A stretch of 64,000 nucleotides of DNA from Candidatus Sulfidibacterium hydrothermale (GTDB taxonomy: Bacteria > Bacteroidota > Bacteroidia > Bacteroidales > F082), in contig NZ_CP083760.1 of NCBI RefSeq assembly GCF_020149915.1, forward strand, positions 1,860,001 to 1,924,000. The letters are read 5' to 3'. Position 1 is the first letter of the stretch. Every line of letters starts with the position of its first letter. Position numbers and translations under genes: made by a program. Shown here one piece after another: positions 9,554 to 17,888 of this stretch. The notes under the pieces were generated by a model. It had not been told where the DNA came from. It did no database searches and saw nothing but the letters and a program-made list of their open reading frames with translations.

Positions 9554-9631
9554 TTTTTGTCGATGAAAGAGGCGCGACCTGTGTAAAAGAACGATTCATT
9601 TTGTCTTTAGCCGCTTTCATCTGCTCTTAGT

Positions 9632-9715
9632 GCCCAGAACAAGAATCGAACTTGCACTCCCTTAACGGGAACATGGCCCTCAACCATGCGCGTCTACCAA
9701 TTCCGCCATCTGGGC
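9632..9715 (-). tRNA. tRNA-Leu (anticodon GAG)
   Basis: The minus strand folds into a class II tRNA with acceptor arms GCCCAGA/TCTGGGC, anticodon stem CATGG/CCATG around TTGAGGG (anticodon GAG), a long variable arm around CCCGTTAAGGG and a T-loop GTTCGATTC. It lies 78 bases upstream of tRNA-Leu(CAG) in the same direction, so the two are probably one transcript. It decodes CUC/CUU. Confidence 0.96.
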
Positions 9716-9862
9716 ATTTTTGAGTGGGCAAAAGTAATATATTTTCTTTTCGAATGGACAAATTTTTGAAAAAATATTGTAAAATTTTTTATCTGTTTTT
9801 TTTCGGAGGAGGAGAGGACCGGGGTTGCATAGTGGCAGCAGCCGGACGGTGTATAAAAAGAT

Positions 9863-9890
9863 TTTGTTTTAAAAAAATGATTTATATTTG
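9863..9890 (+). promoter_or_regulatory. Likely Bacteroidota promoter of the GNAT-PAP2-CPBP-SDR run
   Basis: A -33-like TTTG (9863-9866) and a -7 box TATATTTG (9883-9890) are separated by 16 bases, slightly short for the family. The -7 box matches TAnnTTTG exactly and would start transcription about 12 bases before the ATG at 9909. Confidence 0.55.
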
Positions 9891-9908
9891 GCACCTAAAA
9901 CTTGTGGT

Positions 9909-11036
9909 ATGGTTCAGATCAAAAAAGTGGAAAATAAAAAGGATTTGAATGCCTTTATTGATTTTCCGTATGCGCTTTATGCCGATGACCCGTTATACGC
10001 TCCCGACCTGAGAATCGTTCAAAAAGAGACGCTGGATAAAAAGAAAAATCCATTTTTTCATCATGCGGATGCGGATTACTTTATTGCGTTGGATGAGAAT
10101 GGAAAGGTGAAAGGACGAATTGCTGCCATTACCAATGATAACTATGTAAAACACTGGAAAGAAAATTACGGCTTTTTCGGTTTTTTTGAGACGGTAAACG
10201 ACAAGGAAGTAGCTAAAGCCTTGTTTGATGCGGCTTTAGGATGGCTGAAAGACAAAGGAGTGGAAGGGGTTTATGGACCAATGAATCCATCGACCAACGA
10301 CACTTGCGGCACGTTGGTAAACGGTTTTGACACGCCGCCGTACGTTATGATGGTGCATAATAAACCTTATTACGATGAGTTGATCAAAGCCGCAGGATTC
10401 CAGAAAAAAATGGATCTGTTTTCGTATCGTTTTGCCGTAAAGGATTTCCCGTTGCGATATATTCAGCTGGCTGACAAGATTGAAGAACGGTTGAATCAGG
10501 ACGGAATTTATATCCGTCAGGCCAACTTCAAAAAGATCCGGGAAGAAGCGCCCAAACTACGGTCGGTATATAACAAAGCCTGGGAAAAGAACTGGGGTTT
10601 TATTCCTATGGATGACGATGAATTTGATGCGTTGGCCGATGAGCTGAAGATGGTTACTTCGCCTGATTTGGTTTACATTGCAGAAGATAAAGGGAAACCG
10701 GTGGCATTTATTGCCGTTTTGCCCGATCTGAACCAGATCACGCGAACCATTCGAAACGGGCGGTTGTTTCCGTTTAATTTCCTGAAGCTGATCAATTTCA
10801 AGAAAAAAGTAAACCGGGGTCGGGTGCTGACACTCGGACTTATTGACGGTTACCGGCTGAAAGGAATTGACACGGTGATGTATGCCCGTTGTTTTAAGGC
10901 GGCCAAAGAAAAAGGGTATGTGGAAGCCGAAGCCAGCTGGATTCTGGAAAACAATACCATGATGAACCGGATTTTGCAAAACATCAAAGCCGATCCGTAT
11001 AAAACCTATCGTATTTATTCGCTCGATTTTAAATAA
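9909..11036 (+). CDS. GNAT-fold N-acyltransferase, candidate ceramide synthase-like
   Basis: 375 residues from the ATG at 9909; upstream in-frame codons lie over the promoter. The core GVYGPMNPSTNDTCG (about 119-133) followed by GFDTPPYVMM and KPYYDELIKAAGF is typical of a large GNAT-like family (YghO-type) with an acyl-CoA site; a second half around residues 225-375 completes the double fold. Members of this fold include the bacterial ceramide synthase that N-acylates sphinganine in Caulobacter, though most are uncharacterised. The next gene (11054) starts 17 bases downstream and is a PAP2/IPC-synthase-like membrane protein, and the fourth gene is an extended SDR like the bacterial ketosphinganine reductase. 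Lipid N-acylation is therefore plausible, but this is inferred from context, not from a diagnostic residue. Confidence 0.7.
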   Translation: MVQIKKVENKKDLNAFIDFPYALYADDPLYAPDLRIVQKETLDKKKNPFFHHADADYFIALDENGKVKGRIAAITNDNYVKHWKENYGFFGFFETVNDKEVAKALFDAALGWLKDKGVEGVYGPMNPSTNDTCGTLVNGFDTPPYVMMVHNKPYYDELIKAAGFQKKMDLFSYRFAVKDFPLRYIQLADKIEERLNQDGIYIRQANFKKIREEAPKLRSVYNKAWEKNWGFIPMDDDEFDALADELKMVTSPDLVYIAEDKGKPVAFIAVLPDLNQITRTIRNGRLFPFNFLKLINFKKKVNRGRVLTLGLIDGYRLKGIDTVMYARCFKAAKEKGYVEAEASWILENNTMMNRILQNIKADPYKTYRIYSLDFK

Positions 11037-11053
11037 ACCTACGGCATATCGTT

Positions 11054-11995
11054 ATGACCCCTTTTTTTAAGTCGAAGACACGTCATATCATCGATGTGCT
11101 GAATGTAGTTTTTGTTTTTATTATTTTCCTGTTTTACCTTATTTCATTGCCGCATAATCCTTATGGGGTATGGCCTTTGGTGGTTTTGTTCTTTTCTCTT
11201 GCTTTGGTATGGATGGCCGGTTTTCTGCGAAAGAAACTGCCGGCAGGCAAAATGAAAACGCCGGGACAGAAAATAGGGAAAGTGTTTCTCGATTTTTATC
11301 CGCTTATTTTCATGTTTGTGATATTCGAGAGCTTTTTCATGATCTTGCCCTATTTCAATCCGCATGATTTTGATTATGAACTGGCACGTCTCGATTATCA
11401 ACTGTTTGGTGTTCATCCGACGGTTTGGATAGAACAGTGGGTGCATCCCTGGCTTACGGATTTGTTGTACCTGATTTATTTTGTTTATTATCCGTTTCCG
11501 CTTTTTATTCTGGTGTGGCTGTACAAAAAGAAAATGTTCACCGAACTGGACCGCAGTATTTTTCTTTTACTGGTCGTCAATTATGGTGCATACATCACCT
11601 ATTTTTTTGTACCGGCGATGGGGCCGCGTTTTTACGAGCCGCTTATGCAGCTGCAAACCAAACCGTTGAACGGCGTTTTTTTGGCTGTGCCGATTCGTGA
11701 TTTTATTCATGTATTTGAGCCCAACAAGTTTGACGCATTTCCCAGCTTGCACATTGCCACCACACTCACCACATTAATTATTATGGCGCGGTATAACCGG
11801 AAAATGTTTTTTATCTTTATCCCGTTATTTGCCGGAATATTAGTGGCCGTGGTTTATTGCCGGTTTCATTATGTCGTGGATATTTTTGCCGGAATCATCT
11901 GGACCATTGTAGCTGTTACCATTGCCGGCCGGTTTTATGATAAAAAAATCAGGAACCACTGGGCTCCTTATTGTGAAAGAAATGAAAAGTTTTGA
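11054..11995 (+). CDS. PAP2-superfamily membrane protein, inositol-phosphorylceramide-synthase type
   Basis: 313 residues with about six membrane segments (for example residues 13-34, 38-56, 77-97, 135-155, 170-190, 253-290). The PAP2 catalytic motifs are visible: FPSLHIAT (about 230-237, catalytic His) and YCRFHYVVDIFAG (about 267-279, His and Asp). The arrangement, with a long N-terminal membrane part before the motifs, is that of the PAP2_3 subgroup, which includes fungal inositol phosphorylceramide synthase; related enzymes move phospho-headgroups between lipids. It is the second gene in a run of four with 17 bases upstream spacing and a 14-base overlap with the next gene, so all are likely translated together. 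Substrate is not determined. Confidence 0.8.
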   Translation: MTPFFKSKTRHIIDVLNVVFVFIIFLFYLISLPHNPYGVWPLVVLFFSLALVWMAGFLRKKLPAGKMKTPGQKIGKVFLDFYPLIFMFVIFESFFMILPYFNPHDFDYELARLDYQLFGVHPTVWIEQWVHPWLTDLLYLIYFVYYPFPLFILVWLYKKKMFTELDRSIFLLLVVNYGAYITYFFVPAMGPRFYEPLMQLQTKPLNGVFLAVPIRDFIHVFEPNKFDAFPSLHIATTLTTLIIMARYNRKMFFIFIPLFAGILVAVVYCRFHYVVDIFAGIIWTIVAVTIAGRFYDKKIRNHWAPYCERNEKF

Positions 11996-12692
11996 AGGAA
12001 TTTCTTTTGAAAAGCGAGACATCCATGTTTATGTGATGTTGCTGAGCGCTCCGGTACTGCTTACCATTTACCGTTATCACGGTTATCCGCAATTTTTTTA
12101 TGAATATTTTCCCCGTTTCCGGCAGGTACCCGGTGGCGATCTGATTGCCCGTTACTGGCAGTTTGGCGTATTTTTTCTGCTGATGTTTATTTTGCCGGCG
12201 TTGTATGTAAAATGGGGCATGAAGAAATCGTTGTACGATTTCGGATGGGGATTAGGCGATGTGAAATACGGGCTGAAATGGTTAATCACCATTCCGTTGC
12301 TCGTGGTACCGGTTATTTTTCTTGCCTCCAAAATGCCGTCGCTGCGGGTGGAATATCCGCTGGCAAAAAGTCTGCTGACCGACCAGTCGCATTTGCTGGT
12401 GTACGAGTTGGCTTACGTGATGTTTTACTACGTGGCCTGGGAGTTTTTCTTTCGCGGGTTTTTGCTGTTCGGGCTGGTAAAACGCTTTGGGGCTGTCAAT
12501 GCCATTTTAATACAGACCATCTCATCGTGTCTGGTACACATTGGCAAACCGGAAGGTGAAATTATCGGTTCCATTGTGGTCGGGATTCTGTTCGGGATGA
12601 TTGCCTTGCGAAGCCGTTCGATCTGGTATGTGTTTGCTATTCATGTTTCCATAGGCGTACTTACCGATTTATTTATCATTTATTTTCATTGA
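11982..12692 (+). CDS. CPBP/ABI-family intramembrane protein (putative CAAX-type protease)
   Basis: 236 residues from the ATG at 11982, inside the end of the previous gene (14-base overlap). There are six to seven membrane segments. WEFFFRGFLLFGL (about 150-162) corresponds to motif 1 (EExxxR) with Trp in place of the first Glu, and SSCLVHIGKPEGE (about 180-192) supplies the conserved His of a later motif. Family members are intramembrane glutamic endopeptidases or, when motif 1 is altered, non-proteolytic membrane chaperones. The stop codon overlaps the next start (TGATG). Its place inside a lipid-type operon is unexplained; the altered first Glu makes proteolysis less certain. Confidence 0.78.
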   Translation: MKSFEGISFEKRDIHVYVMLLSAPVLLTIYRYHGYPQFFYEYFPRFRQVPGGDLIARYWQFGVFFLLMFILPALYVKWGMKKSLYDFGWGLGDVKYGLKWLITIPLLVVPVIFLASKMPSLRVEYPLAKSLLTDQSHLLVYELAYVMFYYVAWEFFFRGFLLFGLVKRFGAVNAILIQTISSCLVHIGKPEGEIIGSIVVGILFGMIALRSRSIWYVFAIHVSIGVLTDLFIIYFH

Positions 12693-13672
12693 TGGAAAGG
12701 GTATTGGTTACCGGAGCCAATGGCTTTATCGGCAGCAATCTTTGCCGGCGACTGGTAAATGATGGCTATGAAGTGCTTGCTTTGGTCAGGAAAAGCTCGG
12801 ATTTGCGTTTCCTGAACGGGATAAATGTTCAGCTTATTTATGGCGATATTGTCCGGAAAGAGAGTTTGCCACCGGCTTTTAAAGAAATTTCAAAAGTTTT
12901 TCATGTAGCCGGACTGGCTGCCGACTGGGGGCCGAATGCTCTTTTTGAACAGGTGAATTTCAGAGGAACACAAAATGTGGCGGAAACAGCTGCTGCCACA
13001 GGCGTAAAACGATTGATTTACGTTAGTACGGTAGCTTTTCACGGCTTTGGGAAACAAAATGGGAAAGAAGAGGATCCGCCGGCAAAAAACCTGATTCCGT
13101 ATGCAAAAACCAAATGGATGGCAGAACAATGGCTCTGGCATTACTCATCTGAAACATCTATGGAAATTACGGCCGTCCGACCGGGAAATGTGTTTGGACC
13201 AAACGACCGGACTTTTCTTTTTAAATACATCGATGCGCTTTTACAAGGAAAATTCGCCGAGATCAACCACGGCAAAAGCAAAACCTGTCCGGTTTACGTG
13301 GAAAATCTGATTGACATTCTGCTTTTAACCGCTACCCGTCCCGAAGCGGCCGGAAATGCCTACCTGGCCACCGACGGACTGGATATCACCTGGCACGAAT
13401 TTAATACCGCCCTGGCGGAAGCATTGGATGTAAAACTGCCAAAAACATCGATTCCTTATGGTTTGGCTATGGCGGCAGCAAAAAGTTATTATGCTTTTCA
13501 TCAGTTATTTAAAATTCAAAGCGAACCTTTTTTAACCCCTTACCGGGTGAATAACGGAGGGAGAGATTACCATTTCAGTATCCAAAAACTCAAAGATCAT
13601 TTTCATTACCAGCCCCATATCGGACTGAAAGAAGGATTACGTAAAACCGTGGAAAGTTACCGGAACCAGTAA
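12692..13672 (+). CDS. Extended SDR (NAD-dependent epimerase/dehydratase family)
   Basis: 326 residues. The N-terminal TGANGFIGS (about 7-15) is the Rossmann glycine motif, and YAKTK (about 138-142) supplies the catalytic Tyr and Lys. The overall form is that of 3-beta-hydroxysteroid dehydrogenase-like extended SDRs. Bacterial 3-ketosphinganine reductase (CerR) belongs to this group; so do many sugar and flavonoid reductases. It is the last gene of the run starting at 9909, with its ATG overlapping the previous stop, and is followed by a terminator. The operon context with a GNAT enzyme and a PAP2_3 enzyme supports a lipid substrate, as inference. Confidence 0.82.
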   Translation: MERVLVTGANGFIGSNLCRRLVNDGYEVLALVRKSSDLRFLNGINVQLIYGDIVRKESLPPAFKEISKVFHVAGLAADWGPNALFEQVNFRGTQNVAETAAATGVKRLIYVSTVAFHGFGKQNGKEEDPPAKNLIPYAKTKWMAEQWLWHYSSETSMEITAVRPGNVFGPNDRTFLFKYIDALLQGKFAEINHGKSKTCPVYVENLIDILLLTATRPEAAGNAYLATDGLDITWHEFNTALAEALDVKLPKTSIPYGLAMAAAKSYYAFHQLFKIQSEPFLTPYRVNNGGRDYHFSIQKLKDHFHYQPHIGLKEGLRKTVESYRNQ

Positions 13673-13686
13673 TGCTAATTGAAAAA

Positions 13687-13717
13687 AAAAAGCTGCCTTA
13701 TATAAAGACAGCTTTTT
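13687..13717. terminator. Bidirectional terminator between convergent genes
   Basis: Arms AAAAAGCTG and CAGCTTTTT with an inner CTT/AAG pairing and an ATAT loop; A-rich on one side and T-rich on the other, so it can serve both the SDR gene and the C1 peptidase gene. Confidence 0.8.
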
Positions 13718-13738
13718 AATATTCAGCATGTTTTGGTA

Positions 13739-14986
13739 TTAATGCGGGAATTTTTTCATGTATTTTTTGAACATGTCTTTGTGCACCATGAAATCCATCA
13801 TTTTCAGTTCGACGTAAGGCGTACTGAAGAAATAATATCCAAATTCGGGGCTTTTAGGATCGACATTACGTGAGCCGGAGCTGGAATCTTTGATCAGATA
13901 CCACATCTGTCCTTTTTTGTCTTTGTAGTAACCAACACAATGCATCCCGTGGTCATCGGTAGTTGTGTGATTCGAAAAGCGGAACTGACGGGCATTGTCG
14001 TTGATATAAGCTGCCGGAATATCAAAATCAGGAATCAGTGCCACATTGGTTTTGCGTGAAAATCCGGCTTCGGACACATCACCGCCGATGGCCATGGTGT
14101 AACCGTGTTCGATAGCTGTATTCCAAACATCCATAAATACTTTCAGAGGAACGTTGTAATAGGCTTTGCTGTGCCACCAGTTGTCCGGAACCTGATATTC
14201 CACCTGATGCCAGAACGGTTGTTGTTCATACGAAAGCACATCGACATAATCATCCATATTCAGCTTCAGATAATCTTTCAGGAAGCTTTTAGGGGTATAT
14301 TCTTTTCCCTGATAAGTAAAATGGGTAGGCGGCTCACCCATATAACGGTTCAAAATGGCTTTAATGGTAGCCACCACAGCGTCTTCGTTCCAGGCATCAG
14401 CAGCTTTCACACTGTGCAAATAAGTTTTCATTTCTTTCACCATTTCGGCATGGGAATAGAATTTTCTTCCGTCTTTAAATCCGTCATAAACCGAACGGGG
14501 AACAATTCCGTATTTTTTGTAATCGCGCCGTACAGCGTTAGCTTCAGAGCCTTCATCAAAAACGGTTGTCCCGCGGCTTTCCACATAACCTTTGGCTTTT
14601 TCAACGTACTCCCAGTAAACGGTGTACATCTCAGACAACTTCACATCTTTTCCGAAAAGACGATGTTCTTCCGATTCGAAAAAAGAGGTGGTAGAAAAAC
14701 ACCAGCAGGTTCCGGTATTGCCCTGCGAAGTGGTAGGCGTATGCCAGAAAGTTTTATACAATGATACTTTGTTGGGCAAATCCATCCCCGACTGATCCAT
14801 CATAAAATAAAGATGTTTTTTTTGCGGATGGAGTCTTTCCTGTACCGCTTTTACATCTTTCATGATGACATCGGGATAGAAATGGTTTTGCGAAGGTTCA
14901 AATTTGGCTTTGTCCTTACTTTGGGCAAAAACCTGCATGGCTGGCAGAATAGCCAACGCCAGCAAAATGGTAATTATCTTTCTCAT
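13739..14986 (-). CDS. Secreted C1-family cysteine peptidase (aminopeptidase C/bleomycin hydrolase type)
   Basis: 415 residues from the ATG at 14986; a longer start at 15022 would precede the signal peptide and is less likely. MRKIITILLALAILPAMQVFAQ is a signal peptide. TSQGNTGTCWCFS (about 86-98) holds the oxyanion Gln and catalytic Cys of papain-like enzymes; DDHGMHCVGYY supplies the His. Where papain has Asn (xxNSWG), this protein has KDSSSGSRN, that is Asp in the usual Asn place, as seen in many Bacteroidota relatives. Classical PepC is cytoplasmic, so the signal peptide points to a periplasmic or exported variant. A -7 box TATTTTTG (15020-15027, minus) lies upstream. Confidence 0.88.
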   Translation of the reverse strand: MRKIITILLALAILPAMQVFAQSKDKAKFEPSQNHFYPDVIMKDVKAVQERLHPQKKHLYFMMDQSGMDLPNKVSLYKTFWHTPTTSQGNTGTCWCFSTTSFFESEEHRLFGKDVKLSEMYTVYWEYVEKAKGYVESRGTTVFDEGSEANAVRRDYKKYGIVPRSVYDGFKDGRKFYSHAEMVKEMKTYLHSVKAADAWNEDAVVATIKAILNRYMGEPPTHFTYQGKEYTPKSFLKDYLKLNMDDYVDVLSYEQQPFWHQVEYQVPDNWWHSKAYYNVPLKVFMDVWNTAIEHGYTMAIGGDVSEAGFSRKTNVALIPDFDIPAAYINDNARQFRFSNHTTTDDHGMHCVGYYKDKKGQMWYLIKDSSSGSRNVDPKSPEFGYYFFSTPYVELKMMDFMVHKDMFKKYMKKFPH

Positions 14987-15090
14987 AATACTTAAAATTG
15001 AATGGTTGTTATTTTGCTTCAAAAATACGGAATAGTTCCGAAAGCCACCAGGGCAGGGGGAGCAAATTAGAAATATTCTAAGTTAATCTT

Positions 15091-15123
15091 TTTGGTGTTT
15101 TCCGTGCCTTTCTTATATCTTTG
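15091..15123 (+). promoter_or_regulatory. Promoter of the serC-serA operon
   Basis: TTTG (15091-15094), 21 bases, then TATCTTTG (15116-15123): an excellent match to the Bacteroidota housekeeping promoter. Predicted start about 30 bases before the serC ATG. Confidence 0.75.
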
Positions 15124-15158
15124 CAACACTTTTTGAAAATACTCAAAAAACTGAAACA

Positions 15159-16232
15159 ATGAAAAAGCACAATTTTTATGCAGGGCCATCTATTTTGCCG
15201 GATGTAACCCTGAAAAACACGGCAGATGCCATTTTTGACTTTGCCGGAACAGGAGTTTCCTTATTGTCTATATCCCATCGTAGCAAAGAGTTTGTTGCGG
15301 TGATGGAAGAAGCCCAACAGTTAATGAAAGACCTGTTAAATGTTCCGGAGGGTTATTCTGTTTTATTTCTTGGCGGAGGGGCGAGCACCCAGTTTGCCAT
15401 GATTCCTTATAACCTTATGGGGAAAAAATCAGCTTATCTCAATACCGGAGCATGGTCTACCAAAGCCATTAAAGAAGCCAAACTGTTTGGCGAAGTAGAG
15501 GTGGTGGCTTCATCGGAAGATAAAAACTTTACCTACATTCCTAAAGATTTTACCATTCCGGAAGATGCCGATTATTTTCATATCACCACCAATAATACCA
15601 TTTACGGAACAGAAATTAAAACCGATCTGGATTCACCGGTTCCGTTAGTGGCCGACATGTCATCTGATATTTTAAGCCGTCCGGTGGATGTATCAAAATA
15701 TGTTTTGATTTATGGCGGAGCCCAGAAAAATCTGGCACCGGCAGGAGTTACTTTTGTGATTATCCGCGACGATATCGTCGGAAAAGTGGATCGTCCGATT
15801 CCCACCATGTTAAATTACAAAACCCACATCGATAAAGGAAGCATGTTCAACACGCCTCCGGTATTTGCAATTTATGCTTTGTTGCAAACTCTTCGCTGGG
15901 TGAAAGAGCTGGGCGGTGTGGAAATCATGCAGCAGATCAACCAGAAGAAAGCGGCTATGCTGTATGATGAAATTGACCGTAACAGCATGTTCAAAGGAAC
16001 AGTAACCAACAAAGAAGACCGGTCGCTGATGAATGTCTGCTTTGTGATGAATGATGGCCATGAAGACAAAGAGAAAGCTTTTCTTGAATTTGCCACTCAA
16101 AAAGGAATGGTGGGTGTAAAAGGCCATCGTTCGGTAGGCGGTTTCAGAGCATCGCTTTACAATGCTTTGCCGATTGAGAGTGTGGAAGCTTTGGTAACCT
16201 GCATGCAGGAGTTTGAAAAAAATAACCGGTAA
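15159..16232 (+). CDS. serC: Phosphoserine aminotransferase
   Basis: 357 residues. [10 protein letters not shown] at the N-terminus, [16 protein letters not shown] in the cofactor domain and [12 protein letters not shown], with Lys190 as the PLP Schiff-base lysine, identify SerC (class V aminotransferase). It converts 3-phosphohydroxypyruvate and glutamate to phosphoserine. It is followed by serA after 57 bases, giving two steps of serine synthesis in one transcript. No serB is seen in the window. Confidence 0.96.
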   Translation: MKKHNFYAGPSILPDVTLKNTADAIFDFAGTGVSLLSISHRSKEFVAVMEEAQQLMKDLLNVPEGYSVLFLGGGASTQFAMIPYNLMGKKSAYLNTGAWSTKAIKEAKLFGEVEVVASSEDKNFTYIPKDFTIPEDADYFHITTNNTIYGTEIKTDLDSPVPLVADMSSDILSRPVDVSKYVLIYGGAQKNLAPAGVTFVIIRDDIVGKVDRPIPTMLNYKTHIDKGSMFNTPPVFAIYALLQTLRWVKELGGVEIMQQINQKKAAMLYDEIDRNSMFKGTVTNKEDRSLMNVCFVMNDGHEDKEKAFLEFATQKGMVGVKGHRSVGGFRASLYNALPIESVEALVTCMQEFEKNNR

Positions 16233-16289
16233 AATGCCGGATACTTGTTTTTTATTTTCTTCAATTTTACTCATTAAAACTTTATTGCA

Positions 16290-17210
16290 ATGACAAAAGT
16301 TCTTGTAGCCACGGTGAAACCTTTTGCCGGTGAAGCCGTGAAACAGATTCAGGATATTTTTGACCAAGCCGGTTATGAATGCCGGTTTCTTGAAAAATAT
16401 GACGGCCAGGAAGCTTTAAAAGCGGCTGTGGTCGATGCAGAAGCGCTGATTATCCGGAGTGATAAAATTACGGAAGAGATTCTTTCGGCTGCTCCCCAGT
16501 TAAAAATTGTAGTGCGTGCCGGTGCCGGCTACGATAATGTGGATCTTTCGGCTGCCACCTCACATGGGGTAGTTGTGGAAAACACACCGGGACAAAACTC
16601 TAATGCCGTAGCCGAACTGGCTCTCGGAATGATGGTCTTTCAAGCCCGGAATCATTTCAACGGAAAACCCGGCAGCGAGCTGAAAGGGAAAAAACTGGGT
16701 ATTCAGGCTTACGGACATGTGGGAAAAAATGTAGCCCGCATTGCCAAAGGATTTGGTATGGAAGTATGTGCTTTTGATCCGTTTGTTTCCAAAGAATCCA
16801 TCGAAGCCGATGGCGTTGAAGTATATGAAGACCTGGAAAAAATGTATGCCGACTGCGATTACATCAGCCTGCATATTCCGGCTAATCAGCATACCATCAA
16901 ATCCATCAATTATGCTTTGCTGTCGAAAATGAAAAAAGGAGCTACCCTGGTGAATACGGCACGTAAAGAAGTTATCGACGAAGAAGGTCTTCTCAAAATA
17001 TTCCAGGACCGGGATGATTTCAAATACATTTCAGACATTGCTCCCGATAATCGTGAAGTGATTGAGAAAGACTTTGCCGACCGTTGTTTCTTTACGCCCA
17101 AGAAAATGGGAGCCCAAACGGCCGAAGCCAATATCAATGCCGGTATTGCAGCAGCCAAACAAATCATTGCCTTTTTTGAAAAGGGAGATACCACGTTTAA
17201 AGTGAACTAA
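16290..17210 (+). CDS. serA: D-3-phosphoglycerate dehydrogenase, short form
   Basis: 306 residues: substrate and NAD domains only, with no ACT or allosteric domain, so simple feedback by serine through ACT is not expected. GIQAYGHVGKNVARIAKG (about 139-156) is the nucleotide-binding loop and VNTARKEV carries the catalytic Arg. At the position of the usual catalytic His (TPHxGA) the sequence reads TPKKMGAQT, so Lys replaces His. The same substitution is known from the short Entamoeba-type enzyme, so activity is still likely. It lies directly behind serC and supplies its substrate. Confidence 0.93.
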   Translation: MTKVLVATVKPFAGEAVKQIQDIFDQAGYECRFLEKYDGQEALKAAVVDAEALIIRSDKITEEILSAAPQLKIVVRAGAGYDNVDLSAATSHGVVVENTPGQNSNAVAELALGMMVFQARNHFNGKPGSELKGKKLGIQAYGHVGKNVARIAKGFGMEVCAFDPFVSKESIEADGVEVYEDLEKMYADCDYISLHIPANQHTIKSINYALLSKMKKGATLVNTARKEVIDEEGLLKIFQDRDDFKYISDIAPDNREVIEKDFADRCFFTPKKMGAQTAEANINAGIAAAKQIIAFFEKGDTTFKVN

Positions 17211-17279
17211 TTTTTTAATCAAAATAATTTACTCTGCCATTTCGTTTGAAATGGAAAAACCATTAAAAATTTTAATGTT

Positions 17280-17810
17280 ATGATGTACAACGAAAACAAG
17301 AATGAAGAGAAGATGGAACAGACTGAAAAACAGGAACGTACAGGGACATTTTTTCGTTTTGAAGATTTACGAATTTACCATAAGTCGCTGGATTACATTA
17401 CCTGGTTGCAGGATGTAACTTCGTTGTTTCCGGAAAGTGATAAAACGCAATTTGCCGTTCGGTTTAATGATGCTGCCCGTAATATCGCGCTTTATATTGC
17501 TGAGGGCTCGGCCCGCAACAAAACGCAGTTTATTTATTATTTGCGTATGGCCAAAAGCGCCATCCGTCAATGTATGGTTTACACCACACTGGCTTACGGA
17601 CTGAACATGATGAGCGAATCGCATGAAGAAGAATCCAGGACACAACTGATGGAAATGACCAAAATGGTGGGTGCTTTGATTTCTTCGCTTCAACGTTCGT
17701 TAAACAATCACAATAACGGATATCACAACAATCACAATAATCATAACGGAAACGGTCATTACAACAATGATCCGGTACCGCATGATCCGAATTATCTTCC
17801 GGAAGATTAA
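17280..17810 (+). CDS. Four-helix-bundle protein (23S IVP/S23 family) with His/Asn-rich tail
   Basis: 176 residues. A polar N-terminus of about 20 residues is followed by a four-helix bundle (about 25-140) with the family features FRFEDLRIYHKSLDY and AARNIALYIAEGSARN. The last 35 residues are extraordinarily rich in His, Asn and Gly (HNNGYHNNHNN and similar), resembling a metal-binding or low-complexity tail. The family was first noticed as ORFs inside 23S rRNA intervening sequences but also occurs free; its role is unknown. It lies between serA and the DUF1015 gene, followed by a terminator at 17831, so it may be co-transcribed with serCA. Confidence 0.8.
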   Translation: MMYNENKNEEKMEQTEKQERTGTFFRFEDLRIYHKSLDYITWLQDVTSLFPESDKTQFAVRFNDAARNIALYIAEGSARNKTQFIYYLRMAKSAIRQCMVYTTLAYGLNMMSESHEEESRTQLMEMTKMVGALISSLQRSLNNHNNGYHNNHNNHNGNGHYNNDPVPHDPNYLPED

Positions 17811-17830
17811 AATCATATTGTTATTTATTT

Positions 17831-17861
17831 TCGGCTTACGGGTTTCCGTAAGCCGATTTTT
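17831..17861 (+). terminator. Rho-independent terminator
   Basis: Arms TCGGCTTACGG (17831-17841) and CCGTAAGCCGA (17846-17856) with a GTTT loop, followed by TTTTT. It separates the four-helix-bundle gene from the DUF1015 gene 28 bases later. Confidence 0.85.
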
Positions 17862-17888
17862 CATCTAACCTTTAAAAACCTGGACATT

